Origin: Chlorogloeopsis sp038404745
GTDB taxonomy: Bacteria > Cyanobacteriota > Cyanobacteriia > Cyanobacteriales > Nostocaceae
DNA length: 64,000 nt
Assembly (NCBI RefSeq): GCF_038404745.2
Contig: NZ_JAYKTT020000088.1
Coordinates: forward strand, 253,533-317,532
Direction of reading: 5' to 3'
This document shows positions 1 through 8,277 of the stretch, one piece after another; within the stretch, counting starts at the first letter, position 1; every line of letters starts with the position of its first letter. The translations under genes were made by a program, and so were the position numbers. The notes under the pieces are model-generated. The model worked only from the letters and a program-made list of their open reading frames with translations, was not told the origin of the DNA and searched no databases.

Positions 1-1
1 A

Positions 2-250
2 GATGATGAGGAAATTGACGCTTTTATCCGTGAGATGGCAGAAACTTTGTATCATCCAGTTGGTACTTGTAAGATGGGCTATGATGCTATGTCGGTGGTT
101 AATTCCCAACTCCAAGTCCACAAAGTCAAAGGTTTACGAGTAGTAGATGCATCAATTATGCCTTCTATTGTGGGTGGTAATACTAATGCTCCCACAATTA
201 TGATTGCAGAAAAAGCTGCTGATCTAATTAAAAATTATTTATGTTTTTAA
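2..250 (+). CDS. GMC family oxidoreductase, C-terminal end only (cut by window edge)
   Basis: This is the last 82 codons of a flavin-dependent GMC (glucose-methanol-choline) oxidoreductase. The visible part carries the C-terminal signature of the family: HPVGTCKMG, then GLRVVDASIMP and NTNAPTIMIAEKAADLI. The His of HPVGT and the Asn of GNTNAP are the usual active-site pair near the FAD. Known relatives oxidise alcohols, sugars or choline; the substrate cannot be told from this piece. The N-terminal FAD-binding part lies outside the window. No obvious terminator follows. Confidence 0.9.
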   Translation, partial: DDEEIDAFIREMAETLYHPVGTCKMGYDAMSVVNSQLQVHKVKGLRVVDASIMPSIVGGNTNAPTIMIAEKAADLIKNYLCF

Positions 251-565
251 GAACATTGGATGTTGAAATTATATCCAAGTAAACAATATGTTCAGTTAAA
301 GATAAACATGATGTCGATAAATATTAATGGTATTTTTATCACCAATATAATTTATATTTCTTTTGTCACTCTAGGCAGAGGAAAAAGAAAGATTAGATAG
401 TAGCAAAATAGGTGTTACTGACTTGAGCAAAGATAGTGCTAAAAAGCGATCGCATACAACACGTAAGCTAGCTTTTCGATGATTAAGCGGTGTTTAAAGG
501 TAGATTATGCAACAGTGCATCAGTGATTTCGTGTTTACGCACCATGTTAAGCTGAGAGCGCTGGT
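251..565. other. Intergenic stretch without a recognisable gene
   Basis: About 315 bases between the GMC gene and the metallophosphoesterase. It is A+T-rich with one GCGATCGC site near 447. I see no convincing reading frame, RNA or repeat. Confidence 0.5.
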
Positions 566-1417
566 ATGAGGAGTAATGTCAGCATTATGCACAGGTTGTT
601 GTCTGGAAATTTAAGTGTAGAGACACTGACAGTTAACATTGAGGGCTTGCCAGCATCGTTGCGAGGTACAAAGCTCGTGCAGTTGTCAGATTTGCACTAC
701 GATGGGTTGCGTTTGTCGGAAGAAATGTTAGAACAAGCGATCGCAATCAGTAATGAAGCTGAACCAGATTTAGTTCTACTAACAGGTGATTATATAACCG
801 ACGATCCAACTCCAATACACAAGCTAGTAAAGCGACTCAAACATCTGCAAAGCCGTGCTGGTATTTATGCTGTACTTGGCAACCATGATATATACTACCG
901 TTACTCAAAAGCGGAAATTACAGGTGCTTTATCTAGTATCGATGTTAAAGTTCTTTGGAATGAAATCGCTTATCCACTGGGAGAAGAAATATCTTTAGTA
1001 GGGCTAGCTGATTATTGGTCGCGGGAATTTAAACCTGCACTCGTGATGAATCACTTAGATCCAGCAAAACCCTGCATTGTCTTATCTCACAATCCCGATA
1101 CTGCCGAGTTTTTACAGCAATGGCGGGTAGATTTGCAACTATCCGGACATACTCACGGTGGCCAGATTATCATACCAGGAATTGGCCCTGCGGTTATTTA
1201 TTACAAAAAGCTGATTCGCCAAATTCCCAGAAAAGTGCGGCTGTGGATACCATTCTTGCGAGCGGATTGCGCTAAGGTGGTGCGACATTGGGAATGGGCA
1301 TACGGGTTACATCGAGTGGGAGAAAATCAGTTATATGTGAATCGTGGCTTAGGAACTTATGCACCAGGACGGCTATTTTGTCCACCAGAAGTAACTGTAA
1401 TTACCTTACAAAATTAA
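566..1417 (+). CDS. Metallophosphoesterase (YkuE-like)
   Basis: A 283-residue calcineurin-like metallophosphoesterase. The metal-binding blocks appear in order: QLSDLHYDG (about residue 40), LTGDYITDD (about 72), LGNHDIYY (about 104), LSHNPDTAEF (about 173) and LSGHTHGGQI (about 192). This set of Asp, Asn and His residues binds the two metal ions. YkuE-type enzymes hydrolyse phosphoesters, some acting on lipid A-like or UDP-linked substrates, but the substrate here is unknown. There is no signal peptide or N-terminal membrane helix. The ATG at 566 gives the family's usual length; a second ATG at 584 is also possible. The gene stands alone with a non-coding stretch downstream. Confidence 0.9.
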   Translation: MRSNVSIMHRLLSGNLSVETLTVNIEGLPASLRGTKLVQLSDLHYDGLRLSEEMLEQAIAISNEAEPDLVLLTGDYITDDPTPIHKLVKRLKHLQSRAGIYAVLGNHDIYYRYSKAEITGALSSIDVKVLWNEIAYPLGEEISLVGLADYWSREFKPALVMNHLDPAKPCIVLSHNPDTAEFLQQWRVDLQLSGHTHGGQIIIPGIGPAVIYYKKLIRQIPRKVRLWIPFLRADCAKVVRHWEWAYGLHRVGENQLYVNRGLGTYAPGRLFCPPEVTVITLQN

Positions 1418-1914
1418 GTAAATATATAAAACTTTACTGCCGCCAACTATGACCGACGAACGTCACTAGCTAACGGCAGTTTACTAACCATCCAACAGGT
1501 TTATTAGAATTAAAAGTCAGATCTAAGTAACTCAACTAAGGTGAACAAAATTCGCAATCTTTATTCTTATCTCCCGACTAGAGCATCCTTTATTTCAGCT
1601 AGGCAGGCATTCTTGGCTGTGCGTTCAATTACCTCCAGAACAACTCAATAGATTCAAGGCGAAAACACATTCTTGGATGCCATCCTAATCGGATTGATTG
1701 CGACATAGATAAGAGCAGGTGGCACAGGCTCCGATCTAAAAATTTCTTTGGTTGAAGTTTCGTGTTCTTTGTGCCTAGTTTTAAGACTAGCATCATTTTT
1801 TCTGAATAGAGACTAGCTCTTTATCAAGATTGATTCACAATAACTTTTCGCAATAATTGAATAAAAAATTTGACATAAGCAATAGTATTTGCTTCACTAC
1901 TGAGGAAAATAAAC
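1418..1914. other. Intergenic stretch, nothing recognised
   Basis: About 500 bases between the convergent metallophosphoesterase and LprI-like genes. Short broken reading frames occur on the plus strand around 1550-1700, but none matches a family I know. The region could hold a decayed gene; I cannot support one. Confidence 0.4.
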
Positions 1915-1949
1915 AAGCTCCCCAACTTAGCCAGAAAGTCGGGGAGCTT
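1915..1949. terminator. Hairpin repeat AGCTCCCC...GGGGAGCT acting as a probable terminator
   Basis: The inverted repeat AAGCTCCCC/GGGGAGCTT encloses an ACTT/AAGT inner stem. It lies 15 bases past the stop of the minus-strand LprI-like gene, as expected of an intrinsic terminator. The same palindrome occurs at 62114-62147, and a degenerate copy at 33164-33194, so it is also an interspersed repeat. Confidence 0.6.
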
Positions 1950-1963
1950 GAATTTGTATTCAA

Positions 1964-2383
1964 TTATCTAGCTGTTAAATAATCTTCTAAGTCTTTAGTG
2001 CGTTGTTTAGTCAGCCGTTCGAGACATCCATTACGGAAGATTTCATAACCTGTTCCACCACGAGCACTGTAAACTTCAAAATTACAGTTATTGTCCCGAA
2101 ACTTAATCCACGCTTGTTCTGCTGTAATCAGTAATTGTTTTGGTTCTCTGTTTAAGGTTGATATAACTTTTTGATAAACCTGATTTAGTTTTTTGTCTGC
2201 GGCTGTGTAGGATAGTTGAGAACAGTACTTAAGTTCTGGTGTCGTTGTCGCTTTAGAACAATCAATTCTGGGTTTTTGAACAATAACTTCATTTGGCATC
2301 GCTAAACTAGGAATCGCTAGTATCAACAAAAGTGCGATCGCTGCCACTGCCAATATCATCGTACTAACTGATTTTTTATACAT
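1964..2383 (-). CDS. Secreted LprI-like (DUF1311) protein
   Basis: A 139-residue exported protein. Residues 1-28 form a signal peptide with a basic start (MYKKS) and a long hydrophobic core. The mature part has the four-Cys DUF1311 pattern: an IDCSKA-type start, ELKYCSQLSY, AWIKFRDNNC and RNGCLERLT. In the family these cysteines form disulfides, and mycobacterial LprI inhibits lysozyme. Whether this protein inhibits lysozyme is unproven. The gene is monocistronic, with a hairpin just downstream. Confidence 0.85.
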   Translation of the reverse strand: MYKKSVSTMILAVAAIALLLILAIPSLAMPNEVIVQKPRIDCSKATTTPELKYCSQLSYTAADKKLNQVYQKVISTLNREPKQLLITAEQAWIKFRDNNCNFEVYSARGGTGYEIFRNGCLERLTKQRTKDLEDYLTAR

Positions 2384-2628
2384 AGATGCGCAAACAATTC
2401 AAAATATTAAAGTTATGGAAATAACTTTCTAGCTTCAAGTTCATCATACTGTCAAGCTAATTCAAGTCCTAAAATTACTTAAATTTTGTTAAAAATAATA
2501 CTTAAAAACGATGATACAGCATCATCTTTACTCAGTGAACCGGAAATCCTCACTTCAAACCACTGGATTCTCAAGCCACAATATATAAAGAACCAGTCAT
2601 ATATTAACCCTCAGTTTGACAAAATATT

Positions 2629-4035
2629 ATGGTAGCCACAGTAGTCAACCCTTATCTTGATGGCAACTTTGCGCCTGTACATCATGAAATCACCACTGAT
2701 ACCCTCAAAGTTATAGGTGAGTTACCTCCCGACTTATCGGGCATGTTCGTGCGAAATGGCCCCAACCCTCAATGGACACCCATCGGTCGATACCATTGGT
2801 TTGATGGAGATGGAATGTTGCACGGTGTACGCATTAGCAATGGTAAAGCTACTTACCGTAATCGCTACGTGCGAACAAGAGGATGGAAAATAGAGCATGA
2901 AGCAGGTAAGGCTATCTGGACTGGGTTATTAGAACCACCACAACAAGATAATCCCTATGGCTTTTACAAGAATACTGCTAATACTGCTCTGGTGTGGCAT
3001 GCTGGTCAATTTTTAGCTCTGTGGGAAGGAGGTGCACCTCATGCTATCAAAGTTCCTGAGTTAGAAACTATTGGTGAATACAGCTACAATGGCAAACTAA
3101 TTTCTCCTTTTACTGCTCATCCTAAGGTAGATCCGGTCACAGGTGAAATGATGTTTTTTGGCTATAGCTTTAGTCCGCCTTACCTGCAATATAGTGTGGT
3201 TTCTGCTAGTGGTGAACTTTTGCGGACAGTACCTATTGATTTGCCAATCCCAGTGATGATGCATGATTTTGCCATCACCGAAAACTATACGATTTTTATG
3301 GATTTGCCGCTGACTTTTAGCACAGAACGGATGCAAAGGGGAGAACCTCTAATGATGTTTGAGCGCGATCGCCCCAGTCGCTTTGGTATTCTCCCCCGTT
3401 ACGGCGACAATAGTAATATCCGTTGGTTTGAAAGTCCGGCTTGTTATGTCTTCCATACTCTCAATGCCTATGAGGAAGGAGACGAAGTTGTACTTGTGGC
3501 TTGTCGGATGAATTCCACGACAGTACTAGCATCTGAAGACTCTCAAAGCGATCCCCAAGGAAATATCCCTCACCTGCATCGCTGGCGTTTTAACTTGAGT
3601 ACGGGAACTGTACACGAAGAAATGCTAGACGATATGCCTTCAGAATTTCCCCGCGTCAATGAAAACCTGTTGGGGCGTAAAACTCAATATGGCTACGCTG
3701 GTAGAATGGCAAAAAGTTCCATGCCTTTGTTTGATGGAATCATCAAATATAATCTCCACAATAGCAATTCCCAAACTTATGAATTTGGACAAGGGCGCTA
3801 CGGAGGAGAAGCAGTATTTGTACCTCGTACTTCCCCTTCTCAAGCACAGACAAAGGGTGAGGATGATGGTTGGCTGATCACTTTTGTTTACGATCACGCT
3901 TCTGAAATTTCTGAACTTGTAGTCGTGAACGCTCAAGATGTGACTTCTGAAGCAGTCGCACGAGTACTAATTCCCCAGCGCGTACCCTATGGATTCCACG
4001 GTGCTTGGGTTTGTGAAGAATATTGCGGTGGTTAG
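2629..4035 (+). CDS. Carotenoid oxygenase (RPE65/NCED family)
   Basis: A 468-residue iron(II)-dependent carotenoid or apocarotenoid cleavage dioxygenase. The four iron-binding histidines are visible at residue 164 (TAHPKVDP), 212 (MMHDFAIT), 276 (FHTLNAYEE) and 457 (YGFHGAW), and FVRNGPNPQ near residue 40 marks the start of the propeller. Family members cleave carotenoids to apocarotenals or retinal; the exact substrate cannot be read from sequence. The last residues (WVCEEYCGG) differ from the usual ending, and the repeat at 4059-4125 begins just after the stop, so the extreme C-terminus may have been altered by that repeat. The ATG at 2629 is the family's usual start. Confidence 0.92.
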   Translation: MVATVVNPYLDGNFAPVHHEITTDTLKVIGELPPDLSGMFVRNGPNPQWTPIGRYHWFDGDGMLHGVRISNGKATYRNRYVRTRGWKIEHEAGKAIWTGLLEPPQQDNPYGFYKNTANTALVWHAGQFLALWEGGAPHAIKVPELETIGEYSYNGKLISPFTAHPKVDPVTGEMMFFGYSFSPPYLQYSVVSASGELLRTVPIDLPIPVMMHDFAITENYTIFMDLPLTFSTERMQRGEPLMMFERDRPSRFGILPRYGDNSNIRWFESPACYVFHTLNAYEEGDEVVLVACRMNSTTVLASEDSQSDPQGNIPHLHRWRFNLSTGTVHEEMLDDMPSEFPRVNENLLGRKTQYGYAGRMAKSSMPLFDGIIKYNLHNSNSQTYEFGQGRYGGEAVFVPRTSPSQAQTKGEDDGWLITFVYDHASEISELVVVNAQDVTSEAVARVLIPQRVPYGFHGAWVCEEYCGG

Positions 4036-4058
4036 TAGCTGGTTGTTCTCCTCTACCC

Positions 4059-4125
4059 ACGCCAGTCGCCTGCGGAGGAAAACCCTACCAAGAGCGCTGT
4101 ACTCACCACACGGCGCTGGCTCCCC
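4059..4125. repeat. Interspersed GC-rich repeat, CGCCAGTCGCCT...GGCGCTGGCTCCCC
   Basis: The outer ends CGCCAGTCGCCT and CGGCGCTGGCTCCCC recur at 34411-34464, and in reverse orientation inside 29957-30004. A partial match (GCGCGGCTGGCTCCCC) lies near 55018. The inner part differs between copies. It is far richer in G+C than its surroundings. Confidence 0.6.
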
Positions 4126-4155
4126 TGCTTGTCCCCTTGTCCCCCCTTCTCCCAC

Positions 4156-4764
4156 TCACCGCTGACGTTGATAGCGTCCAACTAATTCTGCTGTTGCTAA
4201 GATATGTCCATCCATTGCAGCTTCTATCTGGTTTTTGGTAGCACCAGGTTGTAAGCCTAACTTTTTATCTAGTGCATAAAGTTTGAAAAAATATCTATGG
4301 GTGCCACTAGGAGGACATGGCCCACCATAACCAAGATTACCAAAATCATTTTTTCCCTGAACACCGCCATTAGGCAAAGTTTTTACAGTTGCTATTTGCT
4401 CTGATAATTGTCGTGCTGTAGCAGGTATATCGTAGAGAACCCAATGAACAAATGTTCGTTTGGGTGCATCAGGATCATCTACAATCAGGGCAAAACTTTC
4501 GGTTTCTGGTGGAGGTTCATCCCAACTCAGGGCAGGGGAGATATCCGCGCCATCACAAGTATATTTGGCAGGAATGAAGTCATTTTCTTCAAGTACACTG
4601 CTTGCCAATTTCATGTTTTGCACCTCCATTTTTGAGCGATCGCCCCTTCTGGCAGGCAGAACTAGAGTATCACCACTATCAGTGGCAGCCCAACTAGCCG
4701 CAGATAAATTTACCAGAGCAAAGATGCTTATACTTTGCTGGAGAAAAACTCGCCTTTTGATCAT
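4156..4764 (-). CDS. PEBP-family protein (YbhB/YbcL, Raf-kinase-inhibitor-like)
   Basis: About 202 residues from the ATG at 4764; an upstream ATG at 4806 is also open. I prefer 4764 because it begins MIKRRVFLQQS, a twin-arginine-like signal followed by a hydrophobic stretch ending near SAASWA, so the protein is probably exported. The PEBP ligand pocket is clear: DDPDAPKRTFVHWVLYD and GPCPPSGTHRYFFKLYALD. Members bind phospholipid head-group-like anions; the bacterial role is not settled. Neighbours give no functional hint. Confidence 0.88.
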   Translation of the reverse strand: MIKRRVFLQQSISIFALVNLSAASWAATDSGDTLVLPARRGDRSKMEVQNMKLASSVLEENDFIPAKYTCDGADISPALSWDEPPPETESFALIVDDPDAPKRTFVHWVLYDIPATARQLSEQIATVKTLPNGGVQGKNDFGNLGYGGPCPPSGTHRYFFKLYALDKKLGLQPGATKNQIEAAMDGHILATAELVGRYQRQR

Positions 4765-4928
4765 GGCTTTTGCACTTGGTATCTTGCGACTCGGCAATGG
4801 TAGCAATGGTGTGACGCACCCGCCACGAGTGCGATCGCAACTCCAGATAATGGCAGATTATACTGTGAAGTTACATCCATCATTAGAGTGATGCCCAAAC
4901 TAAGTATTAACCACCCATCATGAAATGA

Positions 4929-5468
4929 TTAACGAGTACCCAATACATTTTGTAGCCCTTCTATCAAAATACTGAGTTGGTTATATGTTGCGGCAAGGCG
5001 ATCGCCCTCTACATAAACTTCTGTTGTCGGATAATTTTGAAGAATTTCAATTAATGAAACTCTATTGTCTTTGCTAGCAGATAACACTATTGCCGATCGC
5101 AAAGCTTGTCGATTTGCTCGATTGGAGGGAGTACGAATAGTTTGACTGATTCGATCTAGTAGAAATTCACCAATTGGGTTGTTTAACGCTCGATCCAAAA
5201 CAACAGGGCTGGCGTTGAGTTCTTGAGTTAAGACATTGCGAACTGTCTGTGGATCTTGATTAGTTTGGTTTAAATAATAATTTAACCTTGGCGAAGCTTC
5301 TCCAGTTTCAGCAAAGCTTGTTAATTCGTCTACTGATACTGATTCACGAAAAATGTTGTATGTAAAAACAACCCTTTCTGCCGCCAGTGTACTTGTACTA
5401 AAAAGCAAAGTAGCAACACTAGCTATTAGATAAAATGTACTAGATCGGATATTAAACTGGTACTTCAT
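4929..5468 (-). CDS. Secreted DUF1400-domain protein
   Basis: About 179 residues from the ATG at 5468, seven codons inside the longest frame. This start leads directly into a signal peptide (MKYQFNIRSSTFYLIASVA... ending STLAAE). The mature part (SVDELTSFAETGE, LNQTNQDPQTVRNVLTQE, LNNPIGEFLLDRISQ) matches the cyanobacterial DUF1400 module. That module is often joined to an alpha/beta hydrolase domain in longer proteins; no hydrolase follows here. The function is unknown and the location is probably periplasmic. Confidence 0.8.
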   Translation of the reverse strand: MKYQFNIRSSTFYLIASVATLLFSTSTLAAERVVFTYNIFRESVSVDELTSFAETGEASPRLNYYLNQTNQDPQTVRNVLTQELNASPVVLDRALNNPIGEFLLDRISQTIRTPSNRANRQALRSAIVLSASKDNRVSLIEILQNYPTTEVYVEGDRLAATYNQLSILIEGLQNVLGTR

Positions 5469-5827
5469 TGCATATAAACTGAAAAGCATCAGAATAATTC
5501 AACCCTAGAAATAAGTAGTCCCAATTAATCAGTATCAATGGTTGTATTTTTCCATAAAATACTATCCCCTCTCCGGTTCTCGGAAAGGGGATAGAGTAAT
5601 AACTTTAGATAGTTGGTAATAGTTAATTGATTCGGTATAGTTCTTGGAATTAGTTGCGGTTTTTCACCGCACATTAACTATATACTAAACTGCCAGAATA
5701 AATTCCGGAATATTTACGGAAATATTTTGCATAGTCATATGAACAATTCAGTATAATTACGGTAGCACGCTCAAAATTTACTTTAATAATTTTGTAAGAA
5801 CTTCGTCCTATGATTCTAAATTCAAAG
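5469..5827. other. Intergenic stretch with one inverted repeat
   Basis: About 360 bases upstream of the DUF1400 gene. The only structure seen is TATCCCCTctCCG/CGGaaAGGGGATA at 5563-5593, a 13-base-arm hairpin. It could end transcription of the ydcF-like gene or be an interspersed palindrome. Confidence 0.5.
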
Positions 5828-6397
5828 TTAATGCTCATCTTGCAACTGATCTCCTCCTGTATAACCAGTTGCCACCCAAACTAAAGATCTGACTCCATCA
5901 CGAATAGACTTTGCTAATGGTTCCGGGGAATGATCAGAAGGAACCGACACTGGCTTAAAATGGATTCCCCTACTACCCAAAACAATCTCGCCGACAACAA
6001 TAGCACGTCGCATATGAAAGTCAGAAGTAATCAAATAAACACTTTTAATACCAGTACTTTCTAATTCACCCACCAGTGTCGTAAAGTTTTCTACTGTATT
6101 ATTCGCCCGGTAATCTAAACGCAATCGCCTAGAGTCGATTCCTGCTTTGGAAAACACTTTTTTTGTCACACTTGGAGGGCTACCTCCAGAAATCCAAATC
6201 GGTAACTTGGGATGCTTACGGGCAAAATCTGCTGTAAACTTTTCTCGTTCTAATTTTCTTGTGGAACCACCTAAGACTAAAATAGCCTGTGGTTGGTGCA
6301 ACTGACTTTGTATTTCCTTGTAACTCCATAAAAGTGCTAGTGGTAGGATTAGGAGCATGAATCGGGAAGAAATTGCTGTAAATAGTAGCTTTTTCAA
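5828..6397 (-). CDS. YdcF/DUF218 family protein
   Basis: A 189-residue protein with an N-terminal membrane anchor (about residues 9-27) and a DUF218 domain. Motifs in order are AILVLGGSTRK, WISGGSP, DYRANNTVENF and YLITSDFHMRRA, matching the family's nucleotide- or metal-binding core. SanA/YdcF-type proteins are linked to cell-envelope processes, but the reaction is not established. The domain probably faces the periplasm. It stands alone on the minus strand. Confidence 0.85.
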   Translation of the reverse strand: MKKLLFTAISSRFMLLILPLALLWSYKEIQSQLHQPQAILVLGGSTRKLEREKFTADFARKHPKLPIWISGGSPPSVTKKVFSKAGIDSRRLRLDYRANNTVENFTTLVGELESTGIKSVYLITSDFHMRRAIVVGEIVLGSRGIHFKPVSVPSDHSPEPLAKSIRDGVRSLVWVATGYTGGDQLQDEH

Positions 6398-6701
6398 GGT
6401 TTTATAACTTTGGCAACTTCAATAGAATTTTCTTGAAAAAGAATAATAGTATAAATTTACAGAGTTGTGAAAATATACCTAAATTTAAATTTTAGTCATT
6501 TTTCCAACTTTATTTACCGTAATCAGTACCTGTAAAGTAACGGGTACTTGTTACAGATTCGATGCTAGATTTTATCTATTATTTGAGCAGATGCAAAGTA
6601 CTCTTGCAATTTTGTTTTATATTCAATGCTCTCATAAAAATATTCATTCCATCTTTATTAAGGCTTGCTAGATAGCTGCTCAATATTTATCATTACTGAC
6701 T

Positions 6702-6735
6702 GGTTGCCAGCCTCCAGGCTGGAAACTAGGTAACC
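6702..6735. repeat. Palindromic repeat CCAGCCTC/GAGGCTGG type
   Basis: GCCAGCCT-cc-AGGCTGG is followed by AAACTAGGTAACC, and the outer bases GGTT/AACC also pair. A second copy, TTCCCAGCCT-ct-AGGCTGGGAA followed by ACTAGTTAA, lies at 42255-42276. This is a short interspersed palindrome; no gene-specific role is evident. Confidence 0.6.
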
Positions 6736-6797
6736 TGAAATTCTTGTTTTCAAAACAGGTATGATTGTTAAAATTTGGACTTAGGCTTCTAGGGGGA

Positions 6798-6871
6798 CGG
6801 GACTGGCGCGACTTGAACGCGCGACCTAGCGCTTAGGAGGCGCTCGCTCTATCCAACTGAGCTACAGCCCC
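6798..6871 (-). tRNA. tRNA-Arg (anticodon CCU)
   Basis: On the minus strand the 74-base sequence folds as a cloverleaf. The acceptor is GGGGCTG/CAGTCCC with one G-U pair, the D arm is GCTCAGTTGGATAGAGC, the anticodon stem is AGCGC/GCGCT with loop CTCCTAA (anticodon CCT), and the T arm is GCGCG-TTCAAGT-CGCGC. It decodes AGG. CCA is not encoded. Confidence 0.97.
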
Positions 6872-6900
6872 AACAGATACCATTCCCCATAATATCATTT

Positions 6901-8061
6901 TTAGTCGTGCTGCCAGCTATTGTTCCAAGGCCCGCCGCCTATTTCTAATCCACAGAGAGAACTGGATGCTTTGAGGATTGTTCTGTTTTGATTACCACTA
7001 ATTTCTCGCAATTCTAAATTTAACCGTCCCTGTAAGGTATCGCGACAGCAAAATATCAAACCATTTTCTGTAGGTGCGCGTAGGGGAGTACCTGGTAAAT
7101 CAGTAGCTCCAAGTAACTCGACTTCATACTGAGAATTTTTTGCTTGCATTTGCCAGCTACCCCAAGGTTGAATATTCCAGCTGACTTGAGAATTCCAAGG
7201 AACAAACTCATAAAATTTCCCTTGATAGTGCAACCCAACCATTGCTACAGATTCCATCCACCACAAAACTCCGCGTCTACCACCACCGGCTGTTAAAGCT
7301 AGATCCGGCTCGTCAAGAAAACTATTACAATTTGCCCAAAACCATCTTTGGGGGAAAGCGCCTCCCCAATTTTTCTCGCTATAGGCAGGGGCATTAGTAA
7401 ACTCGTAGCGTTTGCCATTCCAATCAATCCAACCGCTAGCCAAACCATGCGCCATCAAGATTTGCCAACCGGGTTCAAAAATCTGCAAAAATGACACCCA
7501 ACCTGCGGTTGATTGCTGTATGCTGCCTTTGTTCCCCCAGCCATATACTGGCTGAATTTCATACTGCCAACGGCAATATTTGCCACTACCAGGGTCAAAA
7601 ATTGCTCCCTGATTTAGGGTAGCTGTCGCTTGATAGCCTTGTTGTACATAACGTTCAAAATCGGCACTGAGCAGGTAACCAGGCTTAATATCTAGATCTG
7701 CTTTACCCCAATGCCCCAATGCCAGTTCCTCCTGGTTTGCCCAAAACTTGCTGACATTTGGAAAAGTACGGCACAAATATTCATCATCTGGAGCGAGAAT
7801 TTGTGCAGCACCTCCACTATGGGGTTTACCGCCAATGGGGTCTTCGATAGAGTACATAAAGGCGAAGGATTGAGCCTCGCCAGGTAAAGTTACCCGGTAA
7901 TACCAACCTTCAAAGAAGCGACGGCTAGTACCGTCCCAATGATATCCACTGTGAGGAGTGCGAGTGGTGTCAAAAGGATTTCTAAGCAAACCAAGCATGA
8001 ATTTTCGGTGAAGACAATCTTTTTTAGTATGAGCGATCGCCTGAAAATCCTGAACACTCAT
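6901..8061 (-). CDS. Tocopherol cyclase family protein
   Basis: A 386-residue protein similar throughout to plant VTE1 and its cyanobacterial counterpart. The diagnostic start of the domain is TPHSGYHWDGTSRRFFEGWY (about residues 36-55), followed by FAFMYSIEDP, then NWGGAFPQRWFWANCNSF (about 236) and LTAGGGRRG. The enzyme closes the chromanol ring of tocopherol at the plastid or thylakoid envelope. About 35 residues precede the conserved domain, and an internal ATG at 7998 would remove 21 of them; the start is undecided. The tRNA-Arg gene lies just downstream. Confidence 0.92.
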   Translation of the reverse strand: MSVQDFQAIAHTKKDCLHRKFMLGLLRNPFDTTRTPHSGYHWDGTSRRFFEGWYYRVTLPGEAQSFAFMYSIEDPIGGKPHSGGAAQILAPDDEYLCRTFPNVSKFWANQEELALGHWGKADLDIKPGYLLSADFERYVQQGYQATATLNQGAIFDPGSGKYCRWQYEIQPVYGWGNKGSIQQSTAGWVSFLQIFEPGWQILMAHGLASGWIDWNGKRYEFTNAPAYSEKNWGGAFPQRWFWANCNSFLDEPDLALTAGGGRRGVLWWMESVAMVGLHYQGKFYEFVPWNSQVSWNIQPWGSWQMQAKNSQYEVELLGATDLPGTPLRAPTENGLIFCCRDTLQGRLNLELREISGNQNRTILKASSSLCGLEIGGGPWNNSWQHD

Positions 8062-8277
8062 GAAATCTTTTCTATCTGGAGACAGAAAAATTGTTACATC
8101 GTAAGTTGCCGTCTCACTGCTTCAGGCAGTACCTTTATTTATCTGCTGTCGCAATGGGGAATTTTCGGCACAGATTCTAAGAATATGCTTGGCACAAGAT
8201 GAAAGAAAACCTTCTTACCCCCAAGAGCGCCCTCTGGCTGTTTTCGATTTCAGCAGCAAGTACAGCACAGTCCACTT